A stretch of DNA of 64,000 nucleotides from Paenibacillus_I sp035510375 (GTDB lineage: Bacteria > Bacillota > Bacilli > Paenibacillales > Paenibacillaceae). The notes under the pieces are model-generated. The model was not told the origin of the DNA, made no database searches, and saw only the letters and a list, made by a program, of their open reading frames with translations. The translations under genes and the position numbers were made by a program. Within the stretch, counting starts at the first letter, position 1. The number at the start of each line of letters is the position of its first letter. The stretch is from the NCBI RefSeq assembly GCF_035510375.1, contig NZ_DATKHG010000023.1; one strand, written 5' to 3'. This document shows positions 44,635 to 53,629 of the stretch, one piece after another.

Positions 44635-47127
44635 TTGAAATTTCCGGTTCTGTATTGGGAACAAAACCTCCTGTTTGACACGCTGCTGAAGCCTTGGGCG
44701 GTGTACCGCATTCCGCTGAAGCCATATGCGTATCAATCGCCGGAAAAAAAGCGCGGTACTGTGATTCAAATGCAGCAGTTTTTGCACAGCTACCACGGAA
44801 GCGGCCAACTGTTGTCGGTCACCCGGATGATAGACGCCGGAGTATGGCAACAGCGGCGTACGGGGCAGGGTGCGGAATACGAGCGGTATGTGAAAGCGGT
44901 CATGCAGCGGTTTGCCGAGCGGCGGCCGTGGCAGCGATCGCTTTATTTGATTCTGCAGCTGTCTGCTGTGCACAAGCAGTTTCCGGAAGTGGATTTGTCG
45001 GGTCTACGCAAGACAGGCGAAACGCTGCGAGAGTGGGCCGGCGCGCTCGGACGCAACATCCAGGAGCAGTTCTGGTACCGCCAGCGCGGCGAATTGGAGA
45101 TGGAGCGGTTGCATATTGCCCGATCAGCCGAAAGCTTGCAGTTCAATCAAGTCAATCATCACCTGAGCGGCGAACGGTGCGGACCGCAGGAAATCGAGTG
45201 GCTGCTCAGGCGCGGCTTTTTCCGTGGGTTGGCCATGGAACCGGAACTGATACTAAGTCTGGAGACGATGCGCGAGGTTCGGGTGAACGGCGAGAAGGTG
45301 CTGCTGCGCCCGAAAAAAACATTGCCGATATTGCTTGCAGGCGATCTTGCCTGCGAGGAGAAGATGAAGACGTGGGTCGTGCATCATGACGATCTGGAAG
45401 AAGACAGCAGAAAAAGCTTTCAGGCGTTTTTCTCGGTCGTGGATGTACCGGAGGAGATTTCGACGATCGGTGACGAGTGGCTGTACGCGCTCGAAGACCT
45501 GCCATTTCCCGCCGAGGTCAGCATCCATTTTCAGGTGCAAACGCCGCATGAAGCCGCGGGCGGATTGCAGCGGAACCGTAAGGTGTTAAAAGACCAGCGC
45601 CGCGAATACAAGGAAGCGTCCGAGGAAACGCCGATTACCCTGGAATGGGCTGGCAAGCGCGGACGGGTGCTCGAAAACAAATTGCAGAAAGGAATGCCGC
45701 TCGTTTGGGCGTCGACGTGGCTGAACGTTTCCGCCTCTTCCCGCAAGGAACTGGAGGAACGCGCGGCGCAGCTTTTGCAATTGTATGCGACCAAGCAAAT
45801 CCGCGTCGTTCGCTCGCCGGCCGATCAGGCGCACGCGTTCCAGCTTTTCTTGCCGGGTTCCCCGATGGACAAACAAAACCGGATCCCAATGGATCCGAAG
45901 TTTCTGGCGGCGGGGATGCTGCACGGATCGCGGGAAATTGGCGATCCGGACGGAGATTACATCGGGCGCACGCTGCACCGCATCCCGGTGCTGCTCGATT
46001 TGAAGCGCCCGATGTCCAAGGAATTGAACCGATCCGGGGCGATTGTCATCGTCGGCACATTGGGTTCGGGGAAGTCGGTGCTAAAGAAGACGCTGTTCTA
46101 CCACGGGTATAATCAGGGCGGCATTGTGTTCTCGATCGATCCCAAGGACGAGGATAGCTGCTTTGCCCTCATCCCGGATATTCGTCAAAACATGACGCGG
46201 CTTAATTTTTCAGCGGATTCGACAACGAAGTTCAATCCGTTTCGGATGTCGAAAAGCGAGGAACGCGCGCATGGCATTGTGCTGGATTTCCTCAGCTTGC
46301 TGCTCGAGGGTACACGCAATGACGAGCGAGCGGATGCCATTATGGAAGCCGTGGAGCGGACGTTTGAGCAGAAAACGCGCGATCTCCACATGTTTATGCA
46401 GGAGTTGGAGCGGGTTTCTGCGGATTCGCCGGTGGAAGCGATCCGAGTAGAGGCCCGGCGTTGTGTGAATCGGCTGTTGTCCTACTCGCGCAGCCCATTC
46501 GGAAAGTTTATCTTTGCCCGCGATGGGGAAGAAAACGCCCGGCTTAGCGGTGCGCGTTTTATCGTCATTACGCTGGCCGGACTGCCTTTGCCCAAGAAGC
46601 GGAGCGAACGGATCCACACGGCGCTGACGCCGAACGAGCGGTTTGCCCTTGGCATCATGTATCTGGTCGCCGCACTCGGGCGGGAGTATATGTTTTACAG
46701 CCCGCACGATCAGCTCAAAATATTCGGCATCGATGAAAGCTGGATGTTGCGCGCCTTTCCGGAAGGTGCGCTGCTCATTGACGAAATTATCCGCATGGGC
46801 CGCTCGTTTGCGGTCGTGCCGCTTTTAGCGACGCAAAACCCGGGAGATGTGGCCGACGAGGAGACGAGAAATAATCTCGGCTCCATTTTTTGTTTCCGCA
46901 CCGAAGACCCTCGGGCAATTGCGGACAACCTGACGCTGCTCGGACTCGATCCCGATGATGAAGATATGATCCAGGCATTCCGTGAGCTGAAAGCCGGGGA
47001 CTGCTACATGAAAGACATTACCGGCCGGATCGGGCGGGTGCATATCGAACCGACGCCGGACGATCTGCTCACTATCTTCAACACGACACCGGATCGTCTG
47101 GCGGTGGAAAGGAGGGAATCCGATTGA
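44635..47127 (+). CDS. VirB4-type conjugation ATPase
   Basis: An 830-residue cytoplasmic ATPase that would power channel assembly and DNA transfer. The N-terminal half is the CagE/TrbE/VirB4-type domain. Walker A is VGTLGSGKSV near residue 478, Walker B KIFGIDESWML near residue 700, then LLATQNPGDVADEETRNN. Length is as in Tn916 Orf16. It starts TTG 44635 with AGGGAGGTGAG ahead and overlaps the next gene by four bases. Confidence 0.92.
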   Translation: MKFPVLYWEQNLLFDTLLKPWAVYRIPLKPYAYQSPEKKRGTVIQMQQFLHSYHGSGQLLSVTRMIDAGVWQQRRTGQGAEYERYVKAVMQRFAERRPWQRSLYLILQLSAVHKQFPEVDLSGLRKTGETLREWAGALGRNIQEQFWYRQRGELEMERLHIARSAESLQFNQVNHHLSGERCGPQEIEWLLRRGFFRGLAMEPELILSLETMREVRVNGEKVLLRPKKTLPILLAGDLACEEKMKTWVVHHDDLEEDSRKSFQAFFSVVDVPEEISTIGDEWLYALEDLPFPAEVSIHFQVQTPHEAAGGLQRNRKVLKDQRREYKEASEETPITLEWAGKRGRVLENKLQKGMPLVWASTWLNVSASSRKELEERAAQLLQLYATKQIRVVRSPADQAHAFQLFLPGSPMDKQNRIPMDPKFLAAGMLHGSREIGDPDGDYIGRTLHRIPVLLDLKRPMSKELNRSGAIVIVGTLGSGKSVLKKTLFYHGYNQGGIVFSIDPKDEDSCFALIPDIRQNMTRLNFSADSTTKFNPFRMSKSEERAHGIVLDFLSLLLEGTRNDERADAIMEAVERTFEQKTRDLHMFMQELERVSADSPVEAIRVEARRCVNRLLSYSRSPFGKFIFARDGEENARLSGARFIVITLAGLPLPKKRSERIHTALTPNERFALGIMYLVAALGREYMFYSPHDQLKIFGIDESWMLRAFPEGALLIDEIIRMGRSFAVVPLLATQNPGDVADEETRNNLGSIFCFRTEDPRAIADNLTLLGLDPDDEDMIQAFRELKAGDCYMKDITGRIGRVHIEPTPDDLLTIFNTTPDRLAVERRESD

Positions 47128-48662
47128 AACGACGATGCCGCTGCGGAATTTTGGCCATGGTGTTTATCGTTTGCTTTATGGGCTTGGCAAGTCCGCTCAC
47201 CGTATTTGCCGAGACGCCCAAGGACATGCTCGATCAACTCTTGCCGGGCGAAAGCGAAATGGGCATCGAACCCGGCGACCGGACATTGGATTATCGTCAG
47301 TATCCGACTGACAACTATACATGGGATTTGGGTTATGACCTTGTGGAGTGGTCCGGATGGAAGCCGCGCCTGAATAACCCGTTTCCTGTCATTTTGAATT
47401 GGGCCGCCAACGTCCTGTTTATGATCAGTGCATTTATCACACGTCTGAGCATTTTTCTGATGCAGCTTGGCTTTAATACCGATCTCGTCAACGAACAACT
47501 GACGCTCATCTTGCCGATTATGGACGGGATGCGAACGAGCATCTTTTCGAAGTTTCTGCCTTGGGCGCTGGTGCTCTTGGCTGCGTGGATGGTGAAGGTC
47601 GGGTACTGGAACAACCAGACGACGCGGCTCATGTCCGGCGTGATCGGCTCGATCGTCGTGCTGATCGGCAGCTACTGGTTCTTTACACATTCCGGGCAGA
47701 GCATCCGCGCGGTGTCGCAGACGATGGACAAGCTGACGCAAATCACAATGGGCTCCTTAGCCGCTCCATATCAACGCGTAACGGGTGAACCATTCGATGC
47801 GGGGCTGGCGAATGCGGCGGATCAGCAACTGTTGGCGACGTCCAACCGGCTATGGAAGCTGTTTGTCGACCGTCCGTGGCTCATCGGGCAGTTAAACCGT
47901 CAGGACGCAGGCGAGGTGCGCATGACAGCGGAGGAAGTCGAAGCGATACTGGACCAGGCGGAGGAAGAGGATGTAACCATCGGCGTGAAAGTCGGGGATG
48001 CTTGGTCGCATTGGATGCGGCAGTATGCGCCCGGCATGCCGCAGCGGGATATTTTGCGCAAGGTGTTGGGCGATTCGAAAATCGACCACGGTGGTCACGC
48101 GGACGTTACGTACGTGTTTGCCGGCGGCTCGGCGGGAATCCGCTTACTGGTGGCGTTGCTTTCGGTGATTGCCACACTGACGCTATTGCTGTTTGTCGGA
48201 ACGATCGCCTTCATTTTAATTTTGGCGCAGGAGATGGCGCTCGCGATACTTATTCTTGCGCCAGTCGTCCTGTTGCTCGGCTTGTTTCCGGAACGGGGCT
48301 TTGCATTTGTGCGTCGCTGGGTCGGCTGGCTGATCGGCGTACTTGGCACGAAGGTCATTTATGGCTTTTATTTAGGCTTTACGCTGCTTGTCGCCGACAT
48401 CGTGGCGCGCGGCTCCGGCCTTCTGATTCTGCAGCAAATCTTTGTGGCGCTGTTGTTTTTCTGCGCGTTTTTGTTCCGCAAAAAGATTTTGAAGCAGCTG
48501 CTCAGCATCTTTCAAGCGCCGACGCCGCATGAGATGTACGATACGTCCAAGCGGGAAGTCGTTTATCACATCGAGGAGGCGAAGCAATCGTGGCAGAACG
48601 CGAAGGAGCGGACGAAAAAAGCGAAAGATGCCGCGAAGAAGATCATATCCAAATTGAAGTGA
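47124..48662 (+). CDS. VirB6/TrbL-like polytopic conjugation protein
   Basis: A 512-residue membrane protein with a signal peptide (residues 1-29, ending VFA), then an extracellular stretch, hydrophobic segments near 85-115, 140-165, 170-190, 325-350, 355-385 and 400-450, and a Lys-rich cytoplasmic tail. This resembles Tn916 Orf15/TcpH-type channel proteins (CD3337/EF1877 group). The four-base overlap with virB4 supports a shared complex. Confidence 0.85.
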   Translation: MKRRCRCGILAMVFIVCFMGLASPLTVFAETPKDMLDQLLPGESEMGIEPGDRTLDYRQYPTDNYTWDLGYDLVEWSGWKPRLNNPFPVILNWAANVLFMISAFITRLSIFLMQLGFNTDLVNEQLTLILPIMDGMRTSIFSKFLPWALVLLAAWMVKVGYWNNQTTRLMSGVIGSIVVLIGSYWFFTHSGQSIRAVSQTMDKLTQITMGSLAAPYQRVTGEPFDAGLANAADQQLLATSNRLWKLFVDRPWLIGQLNRQDAGEVRMTAEEVEAILDQAEEEDVTIGVKVGDAWSHWMRQYAPGMPQRDILRKVLGDSKIDHGGHADVTYVFAGGSAGIRLLVALLSVIATLTLLLFVGTIAFILILAQEMALAILILAPVVLLLGLFPERGFAFVRRWVGWLIGVLGTKVIYGFYLGFTLLVADIVARGSGLLILQQIFVALLFFCAFLFRKKILKQLLSIFQAPTPHEMYDTSKREVVYHIEEAKQSWQNAKERTKKAKDAAKKIISKLK

Positions 48663-48687
48663 AAAGAGATAAACGGGAGGAGAGACC

Positions 48688-48927
48688 ATGGTTCGGATGG
48701 AGGAGTGGCTGCAACATGAATTTCTCGCACAGACCGTTTTCTTTGTGGAGAACCGGGAGCGCGGTCTGTTTTTTCGGGGAAGAAGTCGATTCAAGGATGT
48801 CGAGGTTCTGGTATCCGCGTCGCGCCATGTATGGGTAAGGGAAGCGGGCATCCGGGAGTGGAAACCGACAGGCGTTTATGTGCCGGCAGATGTGATATCA
48901 ATTACGGCAAACCATTCAGCAAGGTAG
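48688..48927 (+). CDS. Small hypothetical protein
   Basis: A 79-residue soluble protein (FVENRERGLFFRGRSRFKDV, WKPTGVYVPADVISI). Good GGGAGGAGAG site before ATG, 25 bases after the VirB6-like gene. I do not recognise a family. Confidence 0.65.
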   Translation: MVRMEEWLQHEFLAQTVFFVENRERGLFFRGRSRFKDVEVLVSASRHVWVREAGIREWKPTGVYVPADVISITANHSAR

Positions 48928-48939
48928 GGAGGAAGAGAT

Positions 48940-49122
48940 ATGCGTTCGATTGCATTTGATCCGAAAAAGATGGAACGTCTCGTTCGATCCGATGCGTTCC
49001 TTCGGTTTGTGGTCGACGATCTGGTTTCCAGATCCCATCCGAGAGAGAAGGCACTGGAAATCGTTTTTAACGGCTATGTACTGGAGGACTCGGTGATGGA
49101 AGACAAATACAAAGAAGCATAA
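48940..49122 (+). CDS. Small hypothetical protein
   Basis: A 60-residue soluble, probably helical protein (KKMERLVRSDAFLRFVVDDL). Strong AGGGAGGAAGAG site before ATG. No recognised family. Confidence 0.6.
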   Translation: MRSIAFDPKKMERLVRSDAFLRFVVDDLVSRSHPREKALEIVFNGYVLEDSVMEDKYKEA

Positions 49123-49155
49123 TCAGGCGGCGAGCCTGCTGATGAGGGGATGACG

Positions 49156-49317
49156 ATGGAGGTTGTAAAGGATTGGGAGGCGTTGGTTTCCGACCTGAGG
49201 CAGCGCATACAAAACGGCGACGAGTCGTGCCGGCCGCTTCTAGGCAAAGCGGAAGCCGCTTTGAAAGAGGCGCGGGAAAAGAAATCGACGCAGGCGCGGG
49301 ATTGTCATGGAAGTTAG
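49156..49317 (+). CDS. Small coiled-coil hypothetical protein
   Basis: A 53-residue soluble, charged protein (VKDWEALVSDLRQRIQNGDE). ATG 49156 follows GAGGGG with six to seven bases; ATG 49150 is closer. It overlaps the start of the next gene by 11 bases, suggesting coupling. Function unknown. Confidence 0.5.
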   Translation: MEVVKDWEALVSDLRQRIQNGDESCRPLLGKAEAALKEAREKKSTQARDCHGS

Positions 49318-50266
49318 CGGCCTGATCAAGAAAAGAGCGCTCTGGTGGGTGATCGGCAGTTTAGGGGCTGTCGGCATTGCGATCGCGCTGCTGTCGATGC
49401 TGCTGGTTTTTGCGTTACTTGGCGTTCTGATCAGCTCGTCGGATTCCTCTTCTATGGAAGAGATTCCTGTGCCGGACAATCAAGCCTTCGATATCCCTGC
49501 GCCGCTATTGCCGATCTATATCCAGGCCGAAAACGGGAACGCTTCTTGGGCGCGACTGGCGGCGATTCACAAGGTCGCGACAAACTTCGGAGCCGAACAG
49601 GCCAAACGAATCGATACGATTGGCGGGTTGGGCTTTCCCCGGATGTTGTGGGAAGCGTACAAGTTGGATGGCGACGTAGACGGCAAGATCGATCCGGACA
49701 ATCCGGTTGACGCGATTTTTTCGCTTGCCAACTATTTTCGCTTGAACACCCTTGATACAGATGCAGCACTGGAAGCGTGGTTTTTAAACCCGAACGATGC
49801 GTCGCTCGTTCGGGTAAAGGAAGCAGAGTATGCCGCCATGCTGATCATGCCGCGAAATTGGCTGTGGCCGGTCATTGGCTATACGAGCCTGTCCAGTCCG
49901 TATGGCACGCGGATTGACCCGGTAACCGGGGAGACCGGCGTGTTTCATGATGGGATCGACATCCCCGCCCCGCGCGGCACCCCGGTCGTCGCGGCCCAAA
50001 ACGGGACGGTTGTTCAGGTCAGCAAAAGCAGCAACGGGTACGGCAATCTCATCCGCTTGCAGCATAACGGCGGCATTCAAAGCTTTTACGCTCATTTGTC
50101 GGGCATTGGCGTCCGCCTCAGTCAGCGGGTGTTGCGAGGCGAGGTGATCGGCTGGGTGGGCAGTACGGGAAAGTCGACAGGACCGCATCTGCATTTTGGC
50201 ATGTCGCAAAACGGACAATCCGTGAATCCGCAAAGCTATTGGAACGATCAAACAGAAGGAGAGTGA
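49307..50266 (+). CDS. VirB1-like/M23 peptidoglycan hydrolase, transglycosylase Glu replaced
   Basis: A 319-residue membrane-anchored wall-remodelling protein. The membrane segment is at about 12-43. Residues 68-160 form a lytic transglycosylase-like domain (WARLAAIHKVATNFG, DGKIDPDNPVDAIFSLANYF). The catalytic Glu expected in the E-T/S-x-F-G motif is Ala here. Residues 190-310 form an M23 endopeptidase domain with zinc motifs HDGID and GPHLHFG and YGNLIRLQH, all intact. It would open the wall for the conjugation channel through the peptidase alone. Equivalent to Tn916 Orf14-type bifunctional enzymes. Confidence 0.85.
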   Translation: MEVSGLIKKRALWWVIGSLGAVGIAIALLSMLLVFALLGVLISSSDSSSMEEIPVPDNQAFDIPAPLLPIYIQAENGNASWARLAAIHKVATNFGAEQAKRIDTIGGLGFPRMLWEAYKLDGDVDGKIDPDNPVDAIFSLANYFRLNTLDTDAALEAWFLNPNDASLVRVKEAEYAAMLIMPRNWLWPVIGYTSLSSPYGTRIDPVTGETGVFHDGIDIPAPRGTPVVAAQNGTVVQVSKSSNGYGNLIRLQHNGGIQSFYAHLSGIGVRLSQRVLRGEVIGWVGSTGKSTGPHLHFGMSQNGQSVNPQSYWNDQTEGE

Positions 50267-50272
50267 AGGAAG

Positions 50273-50491
50273 ATGCTGGAACAACTGCTTCGGTTTCGTG
50301 AATGTGAGCATCGGGGCGATCTGGACGCCTATGCCCGCGACGTCGCCCGCTGCGGCGGAAATATCATCGGAAGGGAACTGGATGCCGCCGCCGAAAAGGG
50401 GTATCTGACCGTAATGTTTTCAAGCCCGGCGGATCGTGAGGCTTTTTGGGAAAAGTTTAAACAAACTGATTCGGCGCCCTTCTGCTCCTAA
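50273..50491 (+). CDS. Small hypothetical protein
   Basis: A 72-residue soluble protein (LLRFRECEHRGDLDAYARDV, YLTVMFSSPADREAFWEKF). GAAGGAGAG precedes ATG, six bases after the hydrolase stop. A terminator follows. No family recognised. Confidence 0.6.
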   Translation: MLEQLLRFRECEHRGDLDAYARDVARCGGNIIGRELDAAAEKGYLTVMFSSPADREAFWEKFKQTDSAPFCS

Positions 50492-50519
50492 GCAGGCAGA
50501 GGACAGCCGGACCGCATCC

Positions 50520-50548
50520 ATGGCTCTCGAAATAGAGGGCTATTTTTT
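50520..50548 (+). terminator. Terminator after the T4SS gene run
   Basis: ATGGCTCT and AGGGCTAT pair (with two wobbles) and are followed by six T, about 30 bases after the last small gene. It probably separates the secretion genes from the methyltransferase part. Confidence 0.55.
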
Positions 50549-50580
50549 GTGTCAAAAAAACAATAAAGGAGCTGCAGCGC

Positions 50581-50855
50581 ATGGGAAAACCAACTGAAAA
50601 AGTAATCACGCGCGGGGTGCAAACCTGAATTTGCCGCCGGTCGTCATGAATCTGTTCTTTCGGAAAGCGGAGTCGTTTTTGCCCAAACATGATTTTCTCG
50701 TTTTTGAACCGCAGGGAAACCGCGTTGTTGTCAGCGATGGGAATGGCAAGAAGCTTAACGAGATGCAAATGACGCTGCCGGAGAAGGTATGGGTGAAGTC
50801 GGATGATTACGGCGACAAATGGGTCATTACGGCGTTGTTGTCTCGAGAGTATTGA
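50581..50855 (+). pseudogene. Small hypothetical gene with an apparent frameshift
   Basis: ATG 50581, with AAAGGAG ahead, opens 15 codons then stops. The adjacent frame continues without stops from before 50625 (ANLNLPPVVMNLFFRK) to 50855. The shift falls near a run of four G at 50617-50620. Either a longer protein has been frameshifted, or translation restarts at TTG 50631 or ATG 50646, which lack a clear ribosome site. No family recognised. Confidence 0.45.
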
Positions 50856-50870
50856 AATACAAAAACAAAA

Positions 50871-50906
50871 AAACGGCTGACCCGCTAATGGCGCAGCCGT
50901 TTTTTT
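50871..50906 (+). terminator. Terminator upstream of the C5 methyltransferase gene
   Basis: AAACGGCTG and CAGCCGTTT form a perfect nine-pair stem with a 14-base loop, then a run of T. Only 34 bases separate it from the methyltransferase start. Confidence 0.85.
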
Positions 50907-50939
50907 GCGCCCATTTTTGCGCTCAGGGAGGTGATTGGA

Positions 50940-52280
50940 ATGCAGCTATGGGGACCGTGTATCGATTTGTTTTGCGGCGCGGGCGGGTTATCCTGCGGCT
51001 TCATGCAAGCGGGCTTTGATATCCGGGTCGGCATCGATGTGGATGCGTCGGCGCTGCTGACGTTTGAGCGCAATCATTCGCAGGCTATGGCGATCAAGGA
51101 AGACGTCGCCCGGTTGACGGGAGACAAACTCCGGGAGCTTGCGCGAAGCGAGACAGTGCTTGGCATGATCGGCGGGCCTCCCTGCCAGGGATTTTCGCTC
51201 GCCGGAAACCACGATCCGGATGATGTCCGAAACCTGCTGCCTTATGAATACGCCCGGCTGCTGAAGGAAGTAAGACCCGCCTTTTTTCTGATGGAAAACG
51301 TAAAGGGGCTGCTCAGCAAAAAGCAGCGTATTCATTTTGACGCCATACGCGAGCTGTTTTCGGCGGCAGGCTACAGGCTGGAGTGGAAACTTCTTAACGC
51401 CTGGGATTACGGCGTAGCGCAGACGCGGGAGCGGGTGTTTATCGTCGGGTTCCGAACGGATTTGGAGGCCTCCTTTGACTGGCCCCCGCCCGATCCCACG
51501 CGCCCAGTGCTGCGCGATGCGATCGGGGATCTGCCGGAGCCGGTGGAGAACGAAACGACGATGGTGAACCATACGCTGTCCGATCCCCGACCGGTCTCGA
51601 TGGTGAACCGGCTGAAGAATGCCGGGAAGGGCATTGCGATGTTCGACTGCAAGGTGCAGGACTGGGAGCAGCCTTGCAAAACAGTTACCGCGCATTTGTC
51701 GAAGGATGTCGATCTTGCCCATCCGGGCTTGCCGCCGAACCATGCCGGTCATCTTTTTCCCAATGTGTGTAAAGAGAGCCGTTACGATCAGACGAACCGA
51801 AGGGCAGGATGGGAGGATCCTTCCTTTACGATAACCGCGCACAGCCGTTCAGCGGGGCTGCATCCGAATCACGGGCCGGTGCCTACGGATCCGGCTCGGA
51901 TTCTTCATCTGGTTTCACAAGCGGATGCGGACGGGGTTATTCCGCTGGAGGCACTCGAGATGGAAATGCCAACGCGGGTTCGGGGACTCAAAGGACGTCA
52001 AAAAGTCGGTTCGTGGAAAAAGCCGAATCCAACGATTACGGCGAATGCCGGTTTTTATGCCGGCGCGCATTATCATCCGGAGTTGGCCCGTCCCCGGCGT
52101 TTTACGGTGCGCGAGTGCGCCCGGATTCAGTCATTTCCGGACACCTTTGTGTTTTACGGAAGCTTAAGCGCGCAGTATCGGCAAGTCGGAAACGCAGTGC
52201 CGCCCAAGCTAGCCTATGCGTTGGCGCGGCAAATCGCGAGGGCGTTGGGGTATCCGGCAGAGAGGGGAGGCGAAGTCTAA
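50940..52280 (+). CDS. DNA (cytosine-5) methyltransferase, orphan
   Basis: A 446-residue C5-cytosine methyltransferase. Motif I is DLFCGAGGLSCGF, motif IV GGPPCQGFSL with catalytic Cys, motif VI FLMENVKGL, motif VIII QTRERVFIVGF, and motif X QVGNAVPPKLA. The target recognition region (about 225-370) contains three similar segments (PCKTVTAHLSKD, PSFTITAHSRS, PNPTITANAG). No restriction endonuclease gene is nearby, so it probably protects or marks the element during transfer. ATG 50940 follows AGGGAGGTG by six bases. Confidence 0.92.
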   Translation: MQLWGPCIDLFCGAGGLSCGFMQAGFDIRVGIDVDASALLTFERNHSQAMAIKEDVARLTGDKLRELARSETVLGMIGGPPCQGFSLAGNHDPDDVRNLLPYEYARLLKEVRPAFFLMENVKGLLSKKQRIHFDAIRELFSAAGYRLEWKLLNAWDYGVAQTRERVFIVGFRTDLEASFDWPPPDPTRPVLRDAIGDLPEPVENETTMVNHTLSDPRPVSMVNRLKNAGKGIAMFDCKVQDWEQPCKTVTAHLSKDVDLAHPGLPPNHAGHLFPNVCKESRYDQTNRRAGWEDPSFTITAHSRSAGLHPNHGPVPTDPARILHLVSQADADGVIPLEALEMEMPTRVRGLKGRQKVGSWKKPNPTITANAGFYAGAHYHPELARPRRFTVRECARIQSFPDTFVFYGSLSAQYRQVGNAVPPKLAYALARQIARALGYPAERGGEV

Positions 52281-52504
52281 TGAGCCAGTGTTTGCTTTTT
52301 ATCGAAACGATGCCGGTCAGTCTTCATATCGTCCAGGTTCATACGAAGGACAAGCGGGACGGCATTCCGGTGACCGTTCATGTCCGCCGGGACAAGCCGA
52401 ACCAATGGCAGTGGCAATTTGAGACCGCGCAGGGAAAAAGCAAGTGGCATAACGGCGACCTGGATGAGCTCAAAAACTACTGGCGGGCGCTGTCGCTTTT
52501 GTAA
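52280..52504 (+). CDS. Small hypothetical protein
   Basis: A 74-residue, probably beta-rich protein (VTVHVRRDKPNQWQWQFETA, LDELKNYWRAL). Its ATG overlaps the methyltransferase stop (TAATG). AGGGGAGG lies upstream. Function unknown. Confidence 0.6.
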   Translation: MSQCLLFIETMPVSLHIVQVHTKDKRDGIPVTVHVRRDKPNQWQWQFETAQGKSKWHNGDLDELKNYWRALSLL

Positions 52505-52517
52505 AGAAGAGAGGAGC

Positions 52518-52787
52518 GTGAATGTGCGGCATTTGCAATTATACGTCAAAGAAATCTATGGCGTTTATCAGGTTATCGGCGTTGAGCCGGGGAAAGACGT
52601 ATATGCTCTGGGCAGCCGGGAGAACGCGCAAGATGCGATTCGCCATGCTTTGGAATACGCCCGTTTGCTTGGCGTGTCCGAGCAGGAAGTTTATTTTTGC
52701 GGGCATTCGATTCCGCAGTTGGCGGTGCTCGGAGCCGGATTTTTAGAATTCCTTACAAAAAATGAAGGAGAGGATCGCCATTGCTGA
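52518..52787 (+). CDS. Small hypothetical protein
   Basis: An 89-residue soluble protein (LYVKEIYGVYQVIGVEPGKD, ALEYARLLGVSEQEVYFCGH). GTG 52518 follows AGAGAGGA; GTG 52524 is possible. It overlaps the adenine methyltransferase start by seven bases. No recognised family. Confidence 0.6.
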   Translation: MNVRHLQLYVKEIYGVYQVIGVEPGKDVYALGSRENAQDAIRHALEYARLLGVSEQEVYFCGHSIPQLAVLGAGFLEFLTKNEGEDRHC

Positions 52788-53581
52788 AAAGTCCGATTCG
52801 CTGGCAAGGCGGCAAGTCGCGGCTTCGCGAGGACATTATCCGCCGGTTTCCGCCTCATGTGGTCTATGCGGAAGTGTTCGGCGGCGGGGGCTGGGTGCTG
52901 TTTGGGAAAGAACGGTCTAAAGTGGAAGTGTACTCGGACATCAACGCGGAGCTTGTTAATTTTTTCAGGGTCATTCAAGAGGATTGGGAGTCGCTGGCCA
53001 AAAGGTTCGAATGGGCGCTTTATGCCCGCGACGAGTTTCAGCGCATTCTGAACCGGCGAAACGAAGAGCGCGATCCCGTCACCCGCGCTTACGATTTTTA
53101 TTACCGTGTGTATTCCCATTTCGGTGGCAAATACAACGACTGCGACGATTGGGGGTATACTCGCAGCAAACCGGCCTACGACCTGAGTAAAGTAAAGGAA
53201 AAGTTCAAACTGGCGCATGAACGGCTGATCGGGGTGTACATCGAGAACCGTTCATTCGAAGAAGTTATCCCGCGATACGATTCGCCGGATAGCTTTTTTT
53301 ATTGCGATCCGCCCTATCTCGGGCTTTCCGGTTATCTGTACAAGTTTGATGAAACGCATCACCGGAGGCTGCGCGAATTGCTCGGCGGGATCAAGGGCAA
53401 GTTCCTGCTCAGCATCAACGATCACCCGCTCATTCGGGAATGGTATGCGCCGTACGTAATCGAGAGCGTGGAAACCCGCTATACGATCGCCAAGCAGCAG
53501 AAAGGGCGGCAGCCGGCAAAAGAACTGCTCATTAGCAATTATGCGCTTCATGGCGGGCAAGAAAGCGGGACTACTTCATGA
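52781..53581 (+). CDS. DNA adenine-N6 methyltransferase (Dam/D12 class), orphan
   Basis: A 266-residue D12-class methyltransferase. The N-terminal motif KSPIRWQGGKSRL is followed by the SAM-binding motif YAEVFGGGGWVLF, YSDINAELVNFF, and catalytic FFYCDPPYLG near residue 180. Start TTG 52781 with GAAGGAGAGG ahead. No cognate nuclease is visible. With the C5 enzyme, it gives the element two modifications. Confidence 0.92.
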   Translation: MLKSPIRWQGGKSRLREDIIRRFPPHVVYAEVFGGGGWVLFGKERSKVEVYSDINAELVNFFRVIQEDWESLAKRFEWALYARDEFQRILNRRNEERDPVTRAYDFYYRVYSHFGGKYNDCDDWGYTRSKPAYDLSKVKEKFKLAHERLIGVYIENRSFEEVIPRYDSPDSFFYCDPPYLGLSGYLYKFDETHHRRLRELLGGIKGKFLLSINDHPLIREWYAPYVIESVETRYTIAKQQKGRQPAKELLISNYALHGGQESGTTS

Positions 53582-53629
53582 AGATGGAAGCTGTTTTAGA
53601 TCGGTTTCTAACGAAAGGATGAAAAACGA

